From positions 1 to 60,863 of the IMG/VR virus record IMGVR_UViG_3300032333_000288: 60,863 nucleotides of DNA; one strand, given 5' to 3'. The notes beneath the pieces are model-generated. The model was not told where the DNA came from, ran no database searches, and saw only the letters and a program-made list of their open reading frames with translations. The number at the start of each line of letters is the position of its first letter. Within the stretch, counting starts at the first letter, position 1. Of this stretch, positions 8,470 through 17,464 are shown one piece after another. The stretch is from a virus. A program made the position numbers and the translations under genes.

Positions 8470-8844
8470 ATGAAGTTCACCATGCCCCGCAACCGTACCA
8501 TCGCCTCGACGTGCGGCCTGTCGATCGAATTCAAAAAGGGCGAGCCCGCCCTGGTACCCCCGGCCATGTACGCCGAGGTCATCGCCGCCGGCGGAGTCTC
8601 GGAGGACGAGATCCCCGAAGACGAGCTGCCGACGAAAGCTGCCACGCCCGCTGCGCTGGCCGAGCGCGAAGCCGCGCTGATGGTGGCGTTCAAGAAGATC
8701 GCGTTGCGCAACGACAGCAAGGACTTCACTGCTGGCGGCATGCCGCATCTGGCTGTGATCCAGGCCGAGACCGGCTGGCGCGTGGACTCGAAGGAGCGCG
8801 ACGCCACCTGGGTGAAGTTCACGGCCGGTTCGGACCCGGACTAA
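8470..8844 (+). CDS. hypothetical head-module protein
   Basis: A 124-aa protein with a beta-rich N-terminus (MKFTMPRNRTIASTCGLSIE), an acidic linker (EDEIPEDELP) and a compact C-terminal helix-strand region (FKKIALRNDSKDFTAGGMPH, ending ATWVKFTAG). Phage heads often carry a protein of this size and shape between the capsid and adaptor genes, possibly a completion protein, but the exact family is not recognised. AAGGA lies 7 bases before the ATG. Confidence 0.7.
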   Translation: MKFTMPRNRTIASTCGLSIEFKKGEPALVPPAMYAEVIAAGGVSEDEIPEDELPTKAATPAALAEREAALMVAFKKIALRNDSKDFTAGGMPHLAVIQAETGWRVDSKERDATWVKFTAGSDPD

Positions 8845-8847
8845 GCC

Positions 8848-9507
8848 ATGACGCCCGGCGACCTGCTCACGCTGTTCCGCTCCGAGGTCAGCGACGTTGC
8901 GACGCCGTACCTGTGGATCGACGACGAGTTCTTCAGCTATGCCGACGACGCACAGAAGCAGTTCGCCCGCCTCACCTGGGGGCTGATCGACAGCTCGACG
9001 ACCGCCATCGTGGACATCCCGCTGGTGGCCGGCACGAACACCTACGACCTCAGCCCGCTGATCCTTGCCGTACGCGCGGCGCGCGTGACTGCCACGGGCC
9101 GCGGGCTCGACATCGTGAACCAGGAGGACATGCCCGTACGGCGCATGTACTTCGACGGCACGGAGGGCGTACCCCAGGCAGTGATCCTGGGCATGGACAC
9201 GGACAAGATCAGTGTGTGGCCCGTGCCGATCGAGGATGAGGCGATCAAGCTCTCAGTCTTCCGCCTGCCGCTGGCGGACATCACCAGCGCGAACGAGACG
9301 ACGCCCTTCGAGATTGCTCCGCAGCACCACCGGCACCTCCTGCTATGGGTGAAGCACCTCGCCTACCTCAAGCAGGACGCGGAGACCTACGACCGCATCA
9401 AAGCCGCTGAGTTCGGGGCCGCTTTCGAGGCGTACTGCGCACGAGCCAAGAAGGAACAGGACCGCTCGCGCCACAAACCCCGCTCCGTCACGTACGGAGG
9501 GATCTAG
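8848..9507 (+). CDS. head-to-tail adaptor (neck) protein
   Basis: A 219-aa protein with the hallmarks of podovirus neck adaptors: an N-terminal helical start (MTPGDLLTLFRSEV), a central beta region with NTYDLSPLILAVRAARVT, and a C-terminal helical hairpin of about 50 residues (HRHLLLWVKHLAYLKQDAET, FEAYCARAKKEQ). The role is to bind the portal ring and receive the tail hub. The stop TAG is followed immediately by TGA, and the next frame's GTG overlaps it; the better start of the next gene is further on. Confidence 0.75.
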   Translation: MTPGDLLTLFRSEVSDVATPYLWIDDEFFSYADDAQKQFARLTWGLIDSSTTAIVDIPLVAGTNTYDLSPLILAVRAARVTATGRGLDIVNQEDMPVRRMYFDGTEGVPQAVILGMDTDKISVWPVPIEDEAIKLSVFRLPLADITSANETTPFEIAPQHHRHLLLWVKHLAYLKQDAETYDRIKAAEFGAAFEAYCARAKKEQDRSRHKPRSVTYGGI

Positions 9508-9542
9508 TGATCCGCATCTGCTTCCGCTACCCGGAGAGTTCA

Positions 9543-10175
9543 ATGAAGCGCCACCTGACTGCCTTATTTCTCGCACTGTTCGCCTTGTTGTTGTTCGCCC
9601 CGATCCTGGCCCAGGCCGGCGAGTGCGGTGTCGGCGGCACGGCGAAAAACGTGGCGGGCATCGAGGTCACCAAGACCGACCAGGAGGCCAAGGACCAGCA
9701 GGCCCGCATCGGCTTCGACGGGTACTGGTGGACATGCCCGCCACCGAAGTTGGTTCCTCCTGTACTGCCCAAGCACTGCATACCCGAGAAGCACGAGGCA
9801 TTCCGCACCTGGACAGTCGGTGAGAACCACTGCACCACTTGGCGCAAGTACGCCACATCCCCGACTGATCCTGCGCGTGACCGCGTGATCCTCGAAGGTC
9901 GCACCGATGTGTGGCAGCAGTGGACAGGCACGATGCGCGGCATGCTGATCGAGCGTTGCGTAGCCGGTGTGCGGCAAGTGGCCGGTGCGACGTGCGAGCC
10001 GGTCACGCATTGCGATCACAAGTGGTCAACTTCAGCGGATGGCGGCAAGACGGTCTACGTGATCGACGCCCGGCCGAAACCCGTGCCAATCGGCGAAACA
10101 GTGCAGGCTGTAGCGGCCAACGGTAAGACTCTCGACGTGAAGTGCACCGTCAACGGCTTCGTGAGCCGCCGATGA
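9543..10175 (+). CDS. secreted cysteine-rich protein with signal peptide
   Basis: I start this at the ATG at 9543, which has GGAGAG about 6 bases upstream, rather than at the GTG overlapping the previous gene. The 210-aa product then begins with a clear signal peptide: charged MKRH, a hydrophobic stretch LTALFLALFALLLFAP, and a likely cleavage after AQA before GECGVGG. The mature part has about eight cysteines, including WTCPPPK, KHCIPEK, NHCTTW, ERCVAG and HCDHKW, suggesting disulfides in the periplasm. A periplasm-targeted protein inside the neck/tail block is unusual; it could be a superinfection-exclusion-type product or a tail-associated protein. No family recognised. Confidence 0.75.
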   Translation: MKRHLTALFLALFALLLFAPILAQAGECGVGGTAKNVAGIEVTKTDQEAKDQQARIGFDGYWWTCPPPKLVPPVLPKHCIPEKHEAFRTWTVGENHCTTWRKYATSPTDPARDRVILEGRTDVWQQWTGTMRGMLIERCVAGVRQVAGATCEPVTHCDHKWSTSADGGKTVYVIDARPKPVPIGETVQAVAANGKTLDVKCTVNGFVSRR

Positions 10176-10273
10176 ACTTCGATCACCAGCCGCAGGTAGC
10201 AGCCGCAGGTAGCAGCAGCGGCAGTGTGGCGAAGGACGCCGTGATCCACGAACTGAGTCGGGATCGCAAGTGA
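10172..10273 (+). CDS. tiny coupled ORF, 33 residues
   Basis: The ATG overlaps the previous stop (ATGA at 10172-10175), and the stop at 10271-10273 overlaps the next GTG (GTGA). The peptide MNFDHQPQVAAAGSSSGSVA runs into a short charged helix. Its coding region includes a small tandem duplication (GCAGGTAGCAGCC / GCAGGTAGCAGC at 10192-10216). Coupling at both ends supports translation; function unknown. Confidence 0.5.
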   Translation: MNFDHQPQVAAAGSSSGSVAKDAVIHELSRDRK

Positions 10274-10449
10274 CCGAACTCACCCTGGCCCCCTCCGATC
10301 TGGCGCGACTCCGCGAGGACGCCGAACTGCTGGCGTGGGTACTGGCGCACCCAGAGACTGCAGCCGAAGAGCTGGACGACGCGGCGGCGGGCGAAGGATC
10401 TGCCAGGGCCAACCTTGAACGGCGGCGCGACTCCACATTCACAGGCTGA
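10270..10449 (+). CDS. small hypothetical protein, 59 residues
   Basis: A GTG start overlaps the preceding stop. The acidic helical N-terminus (VTELTLAPSDLARLREDAEL, WVLAHPETAAEELDD) is followed by a polar tail. It ends one base before the ATG of the large fibre gene. It may be a small chaperone or regulator of the fibre operon, but that is inference from position only. Confidence 0.6.
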   Translation: MTELTLAPSDLARLREDAELLAWVLAHPETAAEELDDAAAGEGSARANLERRRDSTFTG

Positions 10450-10450
10450 C

Positions 10451-13400
10451 ATGGCAATCACCATCCTTGACCCCACCGTAGCCGCCGCAGTCGCTGCTGC
10501 CACGTCGCAAGAGGCCCAGCGCGCCGCGCTGCTGGCCCCGTTCGGCAGTGCCGATGTGACCGTGCGCGCACTCAACAGCGCCACCCTGCGCGAGACGATG
10601 ACCTACGGCGCCTGGGTGACGGACAGCCTGACGCCACGCGGCGCCACGCTTGGGCCGCTGCTGGCCCGGTCTGTGGCGTCCACGGGCGCACCCTCGAGCT
10701 TCGTGTTCAGGGCCGGAAGTCTGGACGTGTTCAGCATGACAGGCGGCGTGTCGCCCGAAGCGGCCGACATCGTGCTGGTGTCGGGAATCAGTGTCTCTGC
10801 CCGCACGAACTTGTCAGACGGCAGCATGAGCAAGGTCACGGTGACGGCCAATCCAGCACTTGCCGTCACGGACGCGGTTGCGACAGCCTTCGCGCTCACC
10901 ATCAGTTCCACCAGCGGAACGAACGGCATCGCTGTGACGCTCACGGTGACACCCAATGGCCCGATCCCTCCCGGCGGTGCATCGGTGACGCTGGCGGCCA
11001 GCAATGGCGGCACGCTGGGCACCACGAGCCTGTCTTTCACGTCCGGGTCGGTCGGTTCGCTGGGCACCACCCTGACACGTTCCACGGCTGGCACCAGCAC
11101 GGTCACGATGACCAACAACAAGGGCCTTTCCAACAACGGCAGCCCGGTGAGTTTCACCAGCGTGGCGCCTGCTGCTGTTGGCCCGACCCTGGCGACCCTG
11201 ACGCTGACCGGATCGGATGGCGCAAGCAAGCCGTTCACTGTAGGCCATGCCTTCAAGAAGGGCCATATCCCGGCCGGCGCGAGCATCCTGCTATCTGGCA
11301 CCAGCGTGAGCGCTCAGAGCACGATCAAGAGCACCTGGCCGGATGGTTCGGCCAAGATCGCGGTCCTGGCCGGCACGGCGACGATCTCAGGCGGCACAGC
11401 GGCGCTCACCGTGTCGTCAGGCCCTGCCGCCACTGGCACAGTGCTGACCACGGCTGACCTGATCGCCACGGGTGCCACGGCAGTGGTCGATGCTGGCGCG
11501 TTCGGGGCAGCATCGTTCGGCGATACGGAGTGGGCGGCGCCGTTCCAGGCATGGATCAGCGGGCCGCGGATGTCGTCGTGGGTGTACCGCAAGCCAGTCG
11601 GGAGCGATGCCCACCTCGTTGCGTGGCTGGAAGTGCGTCTGTACGCAGGCGGACAGGTCGAGGTGTTGCCGTGGGTCGAGAACGGATACATCACGGTGGC
11701 CGGGCCGACCAACAAGAGCGATACCTACACGTTCACGCTGGGCGGGACTTCGATGTTCAGCGCGGCCATCGACCTGAAGCACCACCAGCGCACACCGCTG
11801 GTCAGCGGGACCGCGCTTTCCTACTGGCTGGGATCGGACCCTGCCATCGTGCCACTGCACGACGCGGCTTATCTGCAGTCTACAGAGTTGGTCCCAACCT
11901 ACTTTGCAGCGATGTCGGCTGGCAGCGGTCGCGTGACGGCGCAGCCTACCAGTTTCACACCGCTGCAGGCCGGCAGCTTGGTGTACGACAGCGACAACAT
12001 GGCCTCTGCCGGGTATCAGCACCCCATCGGGCTGTTGCCTGAGCATGACGTGCTGCATCTGGTGGCCCACGCATCTGACAGGCAGACGACATACCGCAGT
12101 GTCGTGTGGAACGGCTACAGCGGTGGCCGGTACGGCATTCACTACCGCGACGAAAGCACAAACCGGCCGCTGCGCTTCAGTCAGCATCCGACGCTGAACA
12201 TCCGCAGCGGTCAAGGCTTCAAAGACACGGGCGGCAGCACGGGCAGCAATTACACGCCGGTCGTTTCCGGCGGCAACCCGCCGCAGTGGGATGTGGCACA
12301 TAGCCCGAATCTGGGGTACATGGCATACCTGCTGACGGGCCGCTTCTACTTCATGGAAGAAGTGCTGTTCGTTGCGACGGTCAACTACCTGGGCAACGGT
12401 GACAACTCGCAGTTGCGTACCGGGTCACAGGGTCTTGTGCAGACCGCCACGCAGGCATGGCAGACCCGTAGTTGCGCTTGGGATTGGCGTTCGCGGATCA
12501 TGGCTCTGACTGTCGTTCCTGATGACGACACCACGTTGCGCACCGAACTGATCTCGTGCGTCGAGTCCAACATCGCGCACTTTCACGGACGCTATGTGGC
12601 GCAGGCCAACAACCCGTTCGGCTTGATCTTGCCTGGCGAGGACGCCTATAGCGGCGGCGTCGACGAGGTCGCCATCTGGCAGCAAGATTTCGTGACAGCC
12701 GCATTCGGGTGGGCAGTGTCGCTTGATCTTCCCATCGGCACCACTCCAAAGTCGAACCTATCCGCGTTCTTCCAGTGGAAGGCGCAGAGCGTCACCATGC
12801 GGCTGGAGGCTTCGTCCGGGTGGTGGTACATCAACGGCGCCCCCTACACCATCAAGGTAGGCGGCAGCGTCAACCAAAACAGCTACAAGAATGGCACCGG
12901 CCCGTGGCCGGCAGACCCATCCGCTGTGTACGCCCTGACCTACGCTTCCCCTCCGGCATGGCTGGGCAGCACCGAGGGCACGCTGGCGTTTGATTTCCAG
13001 CCAAATTACGACGCAGGCGTTAAGGGGGTGTGGGGCAATCTGCAGCCGGCGCTGGCCTACGCGGTTCGGCATGGCGTGACTGGCGCGCTGGAGGGCTACA
13101 CGCGCATGGTCGAGGCCAACAACTGGAGCACGTTTGAAACTGCGTTTGCTAGCCGCCCGGTGTGGTCGGTCAAGCCCTCAGCCGGGCTCTTGCCAGCGTG
13201 GCTTCAGGACAAGCCTCTCAACTCGTGGTTCAGCATCCCAGGCACGACAGGGGCTGGCGGCGCTTCAGTCGATGCCTACAGCGGATTCGGCCTGCGGGAA
13301 GACACCAGCGAGCTATTTGTCATGTGCGCTGGCGGGCATCTGGACTCTTCCGACAACCGGGTCACCAGCATCAACCTCATGGACGATGCCCCGACGTGGC

Positions 13401-14245
13401 TGCTTCGTGGCGAAACGATCCCTGCGGCCCTGGACGGCAACGCATCAGCAGGCGCTGACCGGCTGATGAACGTCACCCACTACTTGGACGGCAGGCCGAC
13501 CAGCAGGCACACCTACTGGAACAACTTCTGGATGCCCGAGTTGAACCGGATGATCAGCGTGGGCGTGCGGGGCGAATACGCAGGCGCCACGGCCGGCGGC
13601 ACGGCAATAGACGGCTTTAATCCTGACACGAATCGATGGGATGCGGCCGGGACATGGCCCGACACAGCCGGCGCAGACATCATCGGTATTGGCAAAGACG
13701 GGTTTGGAGACGTTTGGACCGCCCCGCTCCGCCACAAGTTCAGCCATGACGGCCTGTATACCAACCCGTCCACATCAGGATCGTTCCCAGGCTGGCGCGG
13801 CCCGGCCAGGTGGGACGCAAACGCGCAGCGGCTTGTCGTCATCCAGTTCGGTGACGGATTCGGCTACGGTACACCAGTGATCAATATCACGCGGATGAAC
13901 CCGCTTAGCGGCGTTGGAGAGGCGATCTCCATTGCCGACAGCGCTGCAAAAACTCAGTTCATTGCTGATGCGCCGCTGAACGCTGGCTGTGATTACTGCC
14001 CGGACAACGGCAAGTTCATGTTTATCGATGGGCGCTCTGGCAAGCAGGGCCGCTTCTACTGGATCACGCCTAACTCTGGCACGACCTGGGACATGGAAAT
14101 CGCCACATTCGCGGCTGGTTCGGCCTCACTCCCCGCAGTGGGAAACGCCGGCACCCTGTCGAAGTTCCTATACATCCCGAGACTGAAGGGCTTTGTATTC
14201 ATGCCGACATCTGGAGCCGGCTTGTACTTCCTGCGCACAGCCTAG
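10451..14245 (+). CDS. large tail fibre / receptor-binding protein with carbohydrate-binding-type modules
   Basis: About 1,264 aa; the ATG at 10451, one base after the preceding stop, is preferred over an in-frame TTG at 10415. Residues 1-120 are probably the virion attachment part, followed by Ser/Thr/Gly-rich Ig-like beta repeats (about 130-240). From about residue 255 a module with PFTVGHAFKKGHIPAG and STWPDGSAKIAVLAG matches a pattern found in phage fibres and in exo-rhamnogalacturonan-lyase-type (PcRGLX/YetA-like) proteins. It continues with strands and an alpha-rich stretch to about 900. The last 300 residues look like a Kelch/galactose-oxidase-type propeller (WMPELNRMISVGVRGEY, FNPDTNRWDAAGTWPD). 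The likely role is host polysaccharide recognition, perhaps hydrolysis. It ends in TAG, in frame with the next gene. Confidence 0.8.
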   Translation: MAITILDPTVAAAVAAATSQEAQRAALLAPFGSADVTVRALNSATLRETMTYGAWVTDSLTPRGATLGPLLARSVASTGAPSSFVFRAGSLDVFSMTGGVSPEAADIVLVSGISVSARTNLSDGSMSKVTVTANPALAVTDAVATAFALTISSTSGTNGIAVTLTVTPNGPIPPGGASVTLAASNGGTLGTTSLSFTSGSVGSLGTTLTRSTAGTSTVTMTNNKGLSNNGSPVSFTSVAPAAVGPTLATLTLTGSDGASKPFTVGHAFKKGHIPAGASILLSGTSVSAQSTIKSTWPDGSAKIAVLAGTATISGGTAALTVSSGPAATGTVLTTADLIATGATAVVDAGAFGAASFGDTEWAAPFQAWISGPRMSSWVYRKPVGSDAHLVAWLEVRLYAGGQVEVLPWVENGYITVAGPTNKSDTYTFTLGGTSMFSAAIDLKHHQRTPLVSGTALSYWLGSDPAIVPLHDAAYLQSTELVPTYFAAMSAGSGRVTAQPTSFTPLQAGSLVYDSDNMASAGYQHPIGLLPEHDVLHLVAHASDRQTTYRSVVWNGYSGGRYGIHYRDESTNRPLRFSQHPTLNIRSGQGFKDTGGSTGSNYTPVVSGGNPPQWDVAHSPNLGYMAYLLTGRFYFMEEVLFVATVNYLGNGDNSQLRTGSQGLVQTATQAWQTRSCAWDWRSRIMALTVVPDDDTTLRTELISCVESNIAHFHGRYVAQANNPFGLILPGEDAYSGGVDEVAIWQQDFVTAAFGWAVSLDLPIGTTPKSNLSAFFQWKAQSVTMRLEASSGWWYINGAPYTIKVGGSVNQNSYKNGTGPWPADPSAVYALTYASPPAWLGSTEGTLAFDFQPNYDAGVKGVWGNLQPALAYAVRHGVTGALEGYTRMVEANNWSTFETAFASRPVWSVKPSAGLLPAWLQDKPLNSWFSIPGTTGAGGASVDAYSGFGLREDTSELFVMCAGGHLDSSDNRVTSINLMDDAPTWLLRGETIPAALDGNASAGADRLMNVTHYLDGRPTSRHTYWNNFWMPELNRMISVGVRGEYAGATAGGTAIDGFNPDTNRWDAAGTWPDTAGADIIGIGKDGFGDVWTAPLRHKFSHDGLYTNPSTSGSFPGWRGPARWDANAQRLVVIQFGDGFGYGTPVINITRMNPLSGVGEAISIADSAAKTQFIADAPLNAGCDYCPDNGKFMFIDGRSGKQGRFYWITPNSGTTWDMEIATFAAGSASLPAVGNAGTLSKFLYIPRLKGFVFMPTSGAGLYFLRTA

Positions 14246-14269
14246 TCCACCAAACTAAACGGGCGAAAA

Positions 14270-15787
14270 ATGACTGTCCTATATTCAAACGATTTTGAGG
14301 CTGAGACTACCTCGGCTGCGCTGCCGAACTGGGAGACTAGGGGTGGCGTCGGGTTGATTGTGTACGCCGGTACTACGGGATCGGCAGTGCCAATAAGCGG
14401 CACAAAACACTACGGTAGAAACAGCAATAATGACTCGTCGTTTTGGACTGGCGGATGGTCGCTGACAGATCAAGCGGTGCGGTGTGCGCAATCGCTGATG
14501 AGCAACGGGTCTTCGATTGGCATCGTTTTGCGAGCCGCATGGACAGACCAGAATTACTACTGTTTCTTTACGTTTGACGGCTCAAACATCTGGGCGAATA
14601 TCGACATACGAGACAACGGCAGAGTGTCGCTTCACACCGCGGCGTCAGGTGTAGCAGGCACTGCCGGCGACGTTGTGCACACTGAGGCAAGGGCCGTTGG
14701 CACGTCAATTGAGTATCGTGTATGGGTTAACTCTGATGCACGGCCATCCGCGGCAACCGTGTCTGTCACAAACGGTCTATACACATCAGGGGCGCCTGGG
14801 CTGCGGAAGTACGGCGCGACAGGTCACGCCTCGGTTGACAATCTTGTCATTACTGACGCGACCGGCGGCGAGGATTACTGGTACGCACCTGTAGCCCCCA
14901 CCGTCAGCGCGCACCCATCGGCGCAGTCCGTCACCGAGCCAGCCACTGCCGGGTTCAGCGTTACGCTTTCAGGCACCTACACGGGCATCCAGTGGGAATA
15001 CAGCACGGACGGCGGCACCAGCAGCGCCGGCAACGTGCCTGGCGGGACAGGCGCGACCTCCACGTCCTACACCACGGGCGCAACTGCGGTCAGCACTGGC
15101 AGCTACCGCAACGGCTACCGCTACCGTGCGGTGGTGACGTGGAGCGGCGGGACGGTCAACAGCAACTGGGCCACGCTCACGGTGTCTGCTGCCGGTACAG
15201 CGCCGTCCATCACCGTCCAGCCGAGCAACCAGTCTGTGGATGCCGGATCGACCGCGAACTTCTCGGTCACTGCCACAGGGACTGGCACGCTCACCTACCA
15301 GTGGCAGCGCCAGCCCAGCGGGGGCGGCGGGTACACCAACATCAGCGCCGCAACGTCCAGCAGCTACACCACGCCAGCGACGACGATCACGGGCGGGTCG
15401 GCCAACAACGGCGACACGTACCGCTGCGTGGTGACCGGAGACACCGCACCGCCGGCCACGTCCAATGCGGCGACGCTGACCGTCCTGCAGCCTGTTGCCA
15501 CCACCGTGAGCGTGACACTGACGACTGACGGCACGACCCCTGCGGCCAGCCTGACCGGCCTGAAGTGGGCCTTCTACGATCAGGTCACGCCTGACTTGTT
15601 CACTGCGGCACCTGTCGTCAAGGGGGCAGCAGAGACGACGGACGGCAGCGGGGTGTTCAGCGCCTCGATCACCGGCACGACGCTGCGGCAGGGTGATGTC
15701 GGCTACCTGATCGTCACCAACAGCAACGGCACGACGACGCAGGGCGCTGCGCTCAAGGCGTTTGCTGCACCTGTGGTGGTGGCCTGA
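14270..15787 (+). CDS. tail fibre protein with LamG-like and Ig-like domains
   Basis: A 505-aa protein. The first 200 residues resemble a concanavalin/LamG-type jelly roll (YSNDFEAETTSAALPNWETR, then NYYCFFTFDGSNIW). Two Ig-like repeats follow with the phage pattern SxxQSV..G..A.FSV...G: near residue 208 (SAQSVTEPATAGFSVTLSG) and near 305 (ITVQPSNQSVDAGSTANFSV). The C-terminal 80 residues are another beta domain. The first third is less GC-rich than the rest, suggesting a domain acquired separately. There is no good ribosome-binding site before the ATG, and the frame is continuous with the upstream fibre apart from a TAG. Confidence 0.8.
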   Translation: MTVLYSNDFEAETTSAALPNWETRGGVGLIVYAGTTGSAVPISGTKHYGRNSNNDSSFWTGGWSLTDQAVRCAQSLMSNGSSIGIVLRAAWTDQNYYCFFTFDGSNIWANIDIRDNGRVSLHTAASGVAGTAGDVVHTEARAVGTSIEYRVWVNSDARPSAATVSVTNGLYTSGAPGLRKYGATGHASVDNLVITDATGGEDYWYAPVAPTVSAHPSAQSVTEPATAGFSVTLSGTYTGIQWEYSTDGGTSSAGNVPGGTGATSTSYTTGATAVSTGSYRNGYRYRAVVTWSGGTVNSNWATLTVSAAGTAPSITVQPSNQSVDAGSTANFSVTATGTGTLTYQWQRQPSGGGGYTNISAATSSSYTTPATTITGGSANNGDTYRCVVTGDTAPPATSNAATLTVLQPVATTVSVTLTTDGTTPAASLTGLKWAFYDQVTPDLFTAAPVVKGAAETTDGSGVFSASITGTTLRQGDVGYLIVTNSNGTTTQGAALKAFAAPVVVA

Positions 15788-15788
15788 C

Positions 15789-16883
15789 ATGCCCGCAATC
15801 TACGCCTCGATGCGCAGCGCCTCAGACGTGGCGCTGTACCCAAGCATGGGCGAGGCGCCGCCTGTCGTCATCCCCAACGCCCCGACTGGTGTCAGTGCCA
15901 CCGCGACGGGCGGATCGACGGCCACATTCAGCCTGACCGACACCAACGGCGGGACGGCTGTCTACCGCTGGCAGATCAGCCTGGTGGGGTCTGGCACATG
16001 GGCCGACGCAGTGGGTGGCACGAACCCAGCCGTCAGCGCGACGTTCCTCGCTACGGGGGGCACGCCTGCGACCGAGTGGCTTGTGCGGGCGCGTGGAGAG
16101 ACGGGTGCCGGCGACAGCGCGTGGGTGCAGGCCAGCACCAGTTTCTGGTTCGACAACACGGGCGTGGGTGGCGGGACCATCGGCGCGGCCGACACGACGC
16201 CCCCAACGCTGACCGGCAGCATCGCCATCACAGCCCTGACGGCGGCCAGCTACACGGCAACGTGCCCAGTGGCATCCGATGCTGTTGGCGTGAGCGGGTA
16301 TCAGTGGCGCCTGGGTGGGTCTGGCGCATGGACAGATATCGCATCCGGTGGGAGAGTCGCCAGCTTCTCAGGCCGCACCCCGTCAAGCACCGACACGCTG
16401 GAGATGCGCGCCCGGGATGCGGCCGGGAACTTCTCTCCAGCCCTGACGACCAGCGTCACGCTGCTGGCTGTAGGCGTGGCGCCAACGGTCACGCTGCAGC
16501 CTGTCGGCGCAACGATTGTCGAGGGTGTCACTGCCACGTTCACGGCGAGTTTCGACGGCGTGCCGACGCCGACATATCAGTGGTACAGGGACGGCCTGGC
16601 GATCAGCGACGAGACGGGGCTGTCGTACAGCCTGGTCACTGTGCTGGCCGACAACGGGGTCATCTTCACTTGCGTTGCGACGAACGCGGCCGGGACCGTA
16701 ACGACCGACCCGGTGACGCTGCTGGTGGTCCCGCAAGGATCGGCAACCGCATCCGAAATCTGGAACTACGTCCTATCCAACGGGCAGACCGCTGAGGTGA
16801 ACGTCCTGGCGATCCGCACGCTACTTGAGAGCATGCCCGCCTCGGCCATCGCCGACGCAGTGTGGGCGAAGGTGCTGCCATGA
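15789..16883 (+). CDS. tail fibre-associated protein with Ig-like/fibronectin-like domains
   Basis: A 364-aa protein beginning MPAIYASMRSASDVALYPSM, one base after the previous stop. It has three beta-sandwich repeats: residues about 25-110 (PTGVSATATGGSTATFSLTD), 130-220 (a TPPTLTGSIAITALT pattern as in bacterial Ig-like adhesins) and 225-310 (VTLQPVGATIVEGVTATFTA, TYQWYRDGLAISDETG). A short helical tail ends in ADAVWAKVLP. Such domains extend fibres and bind sugars weakly. The next ORF overlaps by ATGA. Confidence 0.8.
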   Translation: MPAIYASMRSASDVALYPSMGEAPPVVIPNAPTGVSATATGGSTATFSLTDTNGGTAVYRWQISLVGSGTWADAVGGTNPAVSATFLATGGTPATEWLVRARGETGAGDSAWVQASTSFWFDNTGVGGGTIGAADTTPPTLTGSIAITALTAASYTATCPVASDAVGVSGYQWRLGGSGAWTDIASGGRVASFSGRTPSSTDTLEMRARDAAGNFSPALTTSVTLLAVGVAPTVTLQPVGATIVEGVTATFTASFDGVPTPTYQWYRDGLAISDETGLSYSLVTVLADNGVIFTCVATNAAGTVTTDPVTLLVVPQGSATASEIWNYVLSNGQTAEVNVLAIRTLLESMPASAIADAVWAKVLP

Positions 16884-17065
16884 CAACCGGCGCCCGTCTC
16901 GTTTCGCTCTCCGGGCTGTCGAGCGGCACGGCCATGGCGCATCTGCTGGCCATCGTCACGGGTGGCGGCTCGGGCATGATCGTGAATGACGGCATCGCAG
17001 TGGAGATGGCCCCCATGGAAGTAGAAGCGCTACTGGCGGACGTACCAATCGTGGCTGAGCTGTAG
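16880..17065 (+). CDS. small tail-region protein, apparently cut by an in-frame amber codon
   Basis: The ATG overlaps the previous stop. The 61 residues up to TAG (17063-17065) begin MTTGARLVSLSGLSSGTAMA and end ADVPIVAEL. The same frame then stays open for 20 more codons with similar acidic/hydrophobic alternation (DTATLVEVASAEPIIVEICE) and stops at TGA 17126-17128, exactly overlapping the ATG of the next gene as ATGA. So the ancestral gene was probably 82 codons, 16880-17128. Either the TAG is a nonsense mutation or it is read through. No family recognised. Confidence 0.65.
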   Translation: MTTGARLVSLSGLSSGTAMAHLLAIVTGGGSGMIVNDGIAVEMAPMEVEALLADVPIVAEL

Positions 17066-17124
17066 GACACAGCCACCCTGGTCGAAGTTGCATCCGCCGA
17101 ACCAATCATCGTGGAGATTTGCGA

Positions 17125-17460
17125 ATGACCGACATCACCCGCAAGCGCGGCGACACCTACGCCGACGAGTTCATCATCAAGAGCAAGACCACGAAGCTCC
17201 CGATCAACATCGCGGGGTACACGTTCACGCTCACAGTGGACCCGTCGAAGACCCCAGTCGATGACGCGGAGAACCTCTACCAGCTCGCGGGGACGATCCT
17301 CGACGCTGCCAACGGGCGTGTCGAGTTCGCACCCACTGCAATGCAAGCCGACCAAGTCGGCGCGTTCTACTTCGACGTGCAGATGATCGACGGTGCAGGA
17401 CGCAAGCGCACCATCGAAGGCGGCAAGTACAAGTACGAGCAAGACATCACAAAGACCTGA
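17125..17460 (+). CDS. small tail/baseplate-type beta protein (BppU N-terminal-like)
   Basis: A 111-aa protein with the start chosen at ATG 17125 because GGAG lies 8 bases upstream. The pattern DITRKRGDTYADEFII, then LPINIAGYTFTLTVDP, then a strand-rich end with GGKYKYEQDITKT, resembles the small immunoglobulin-fold proteins related to the N-terminus of phage upper-baseplate/fibre-holder proteins. It lies between fibre genes and the lysis cassette and is likely a virion component. Confidence 0.7.
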   Translation: MTDITRKRGDTYADEFIIKSKTTKLPINIAGYTFTLTVDPSKTPVDDAENLYQLAGTILDAANGRVEFAPTAMQADQVGAFYFDVQMIDGAGRKRTIEGGKYKYEQDITKT

Positions 17461-17464
17461 CAAA

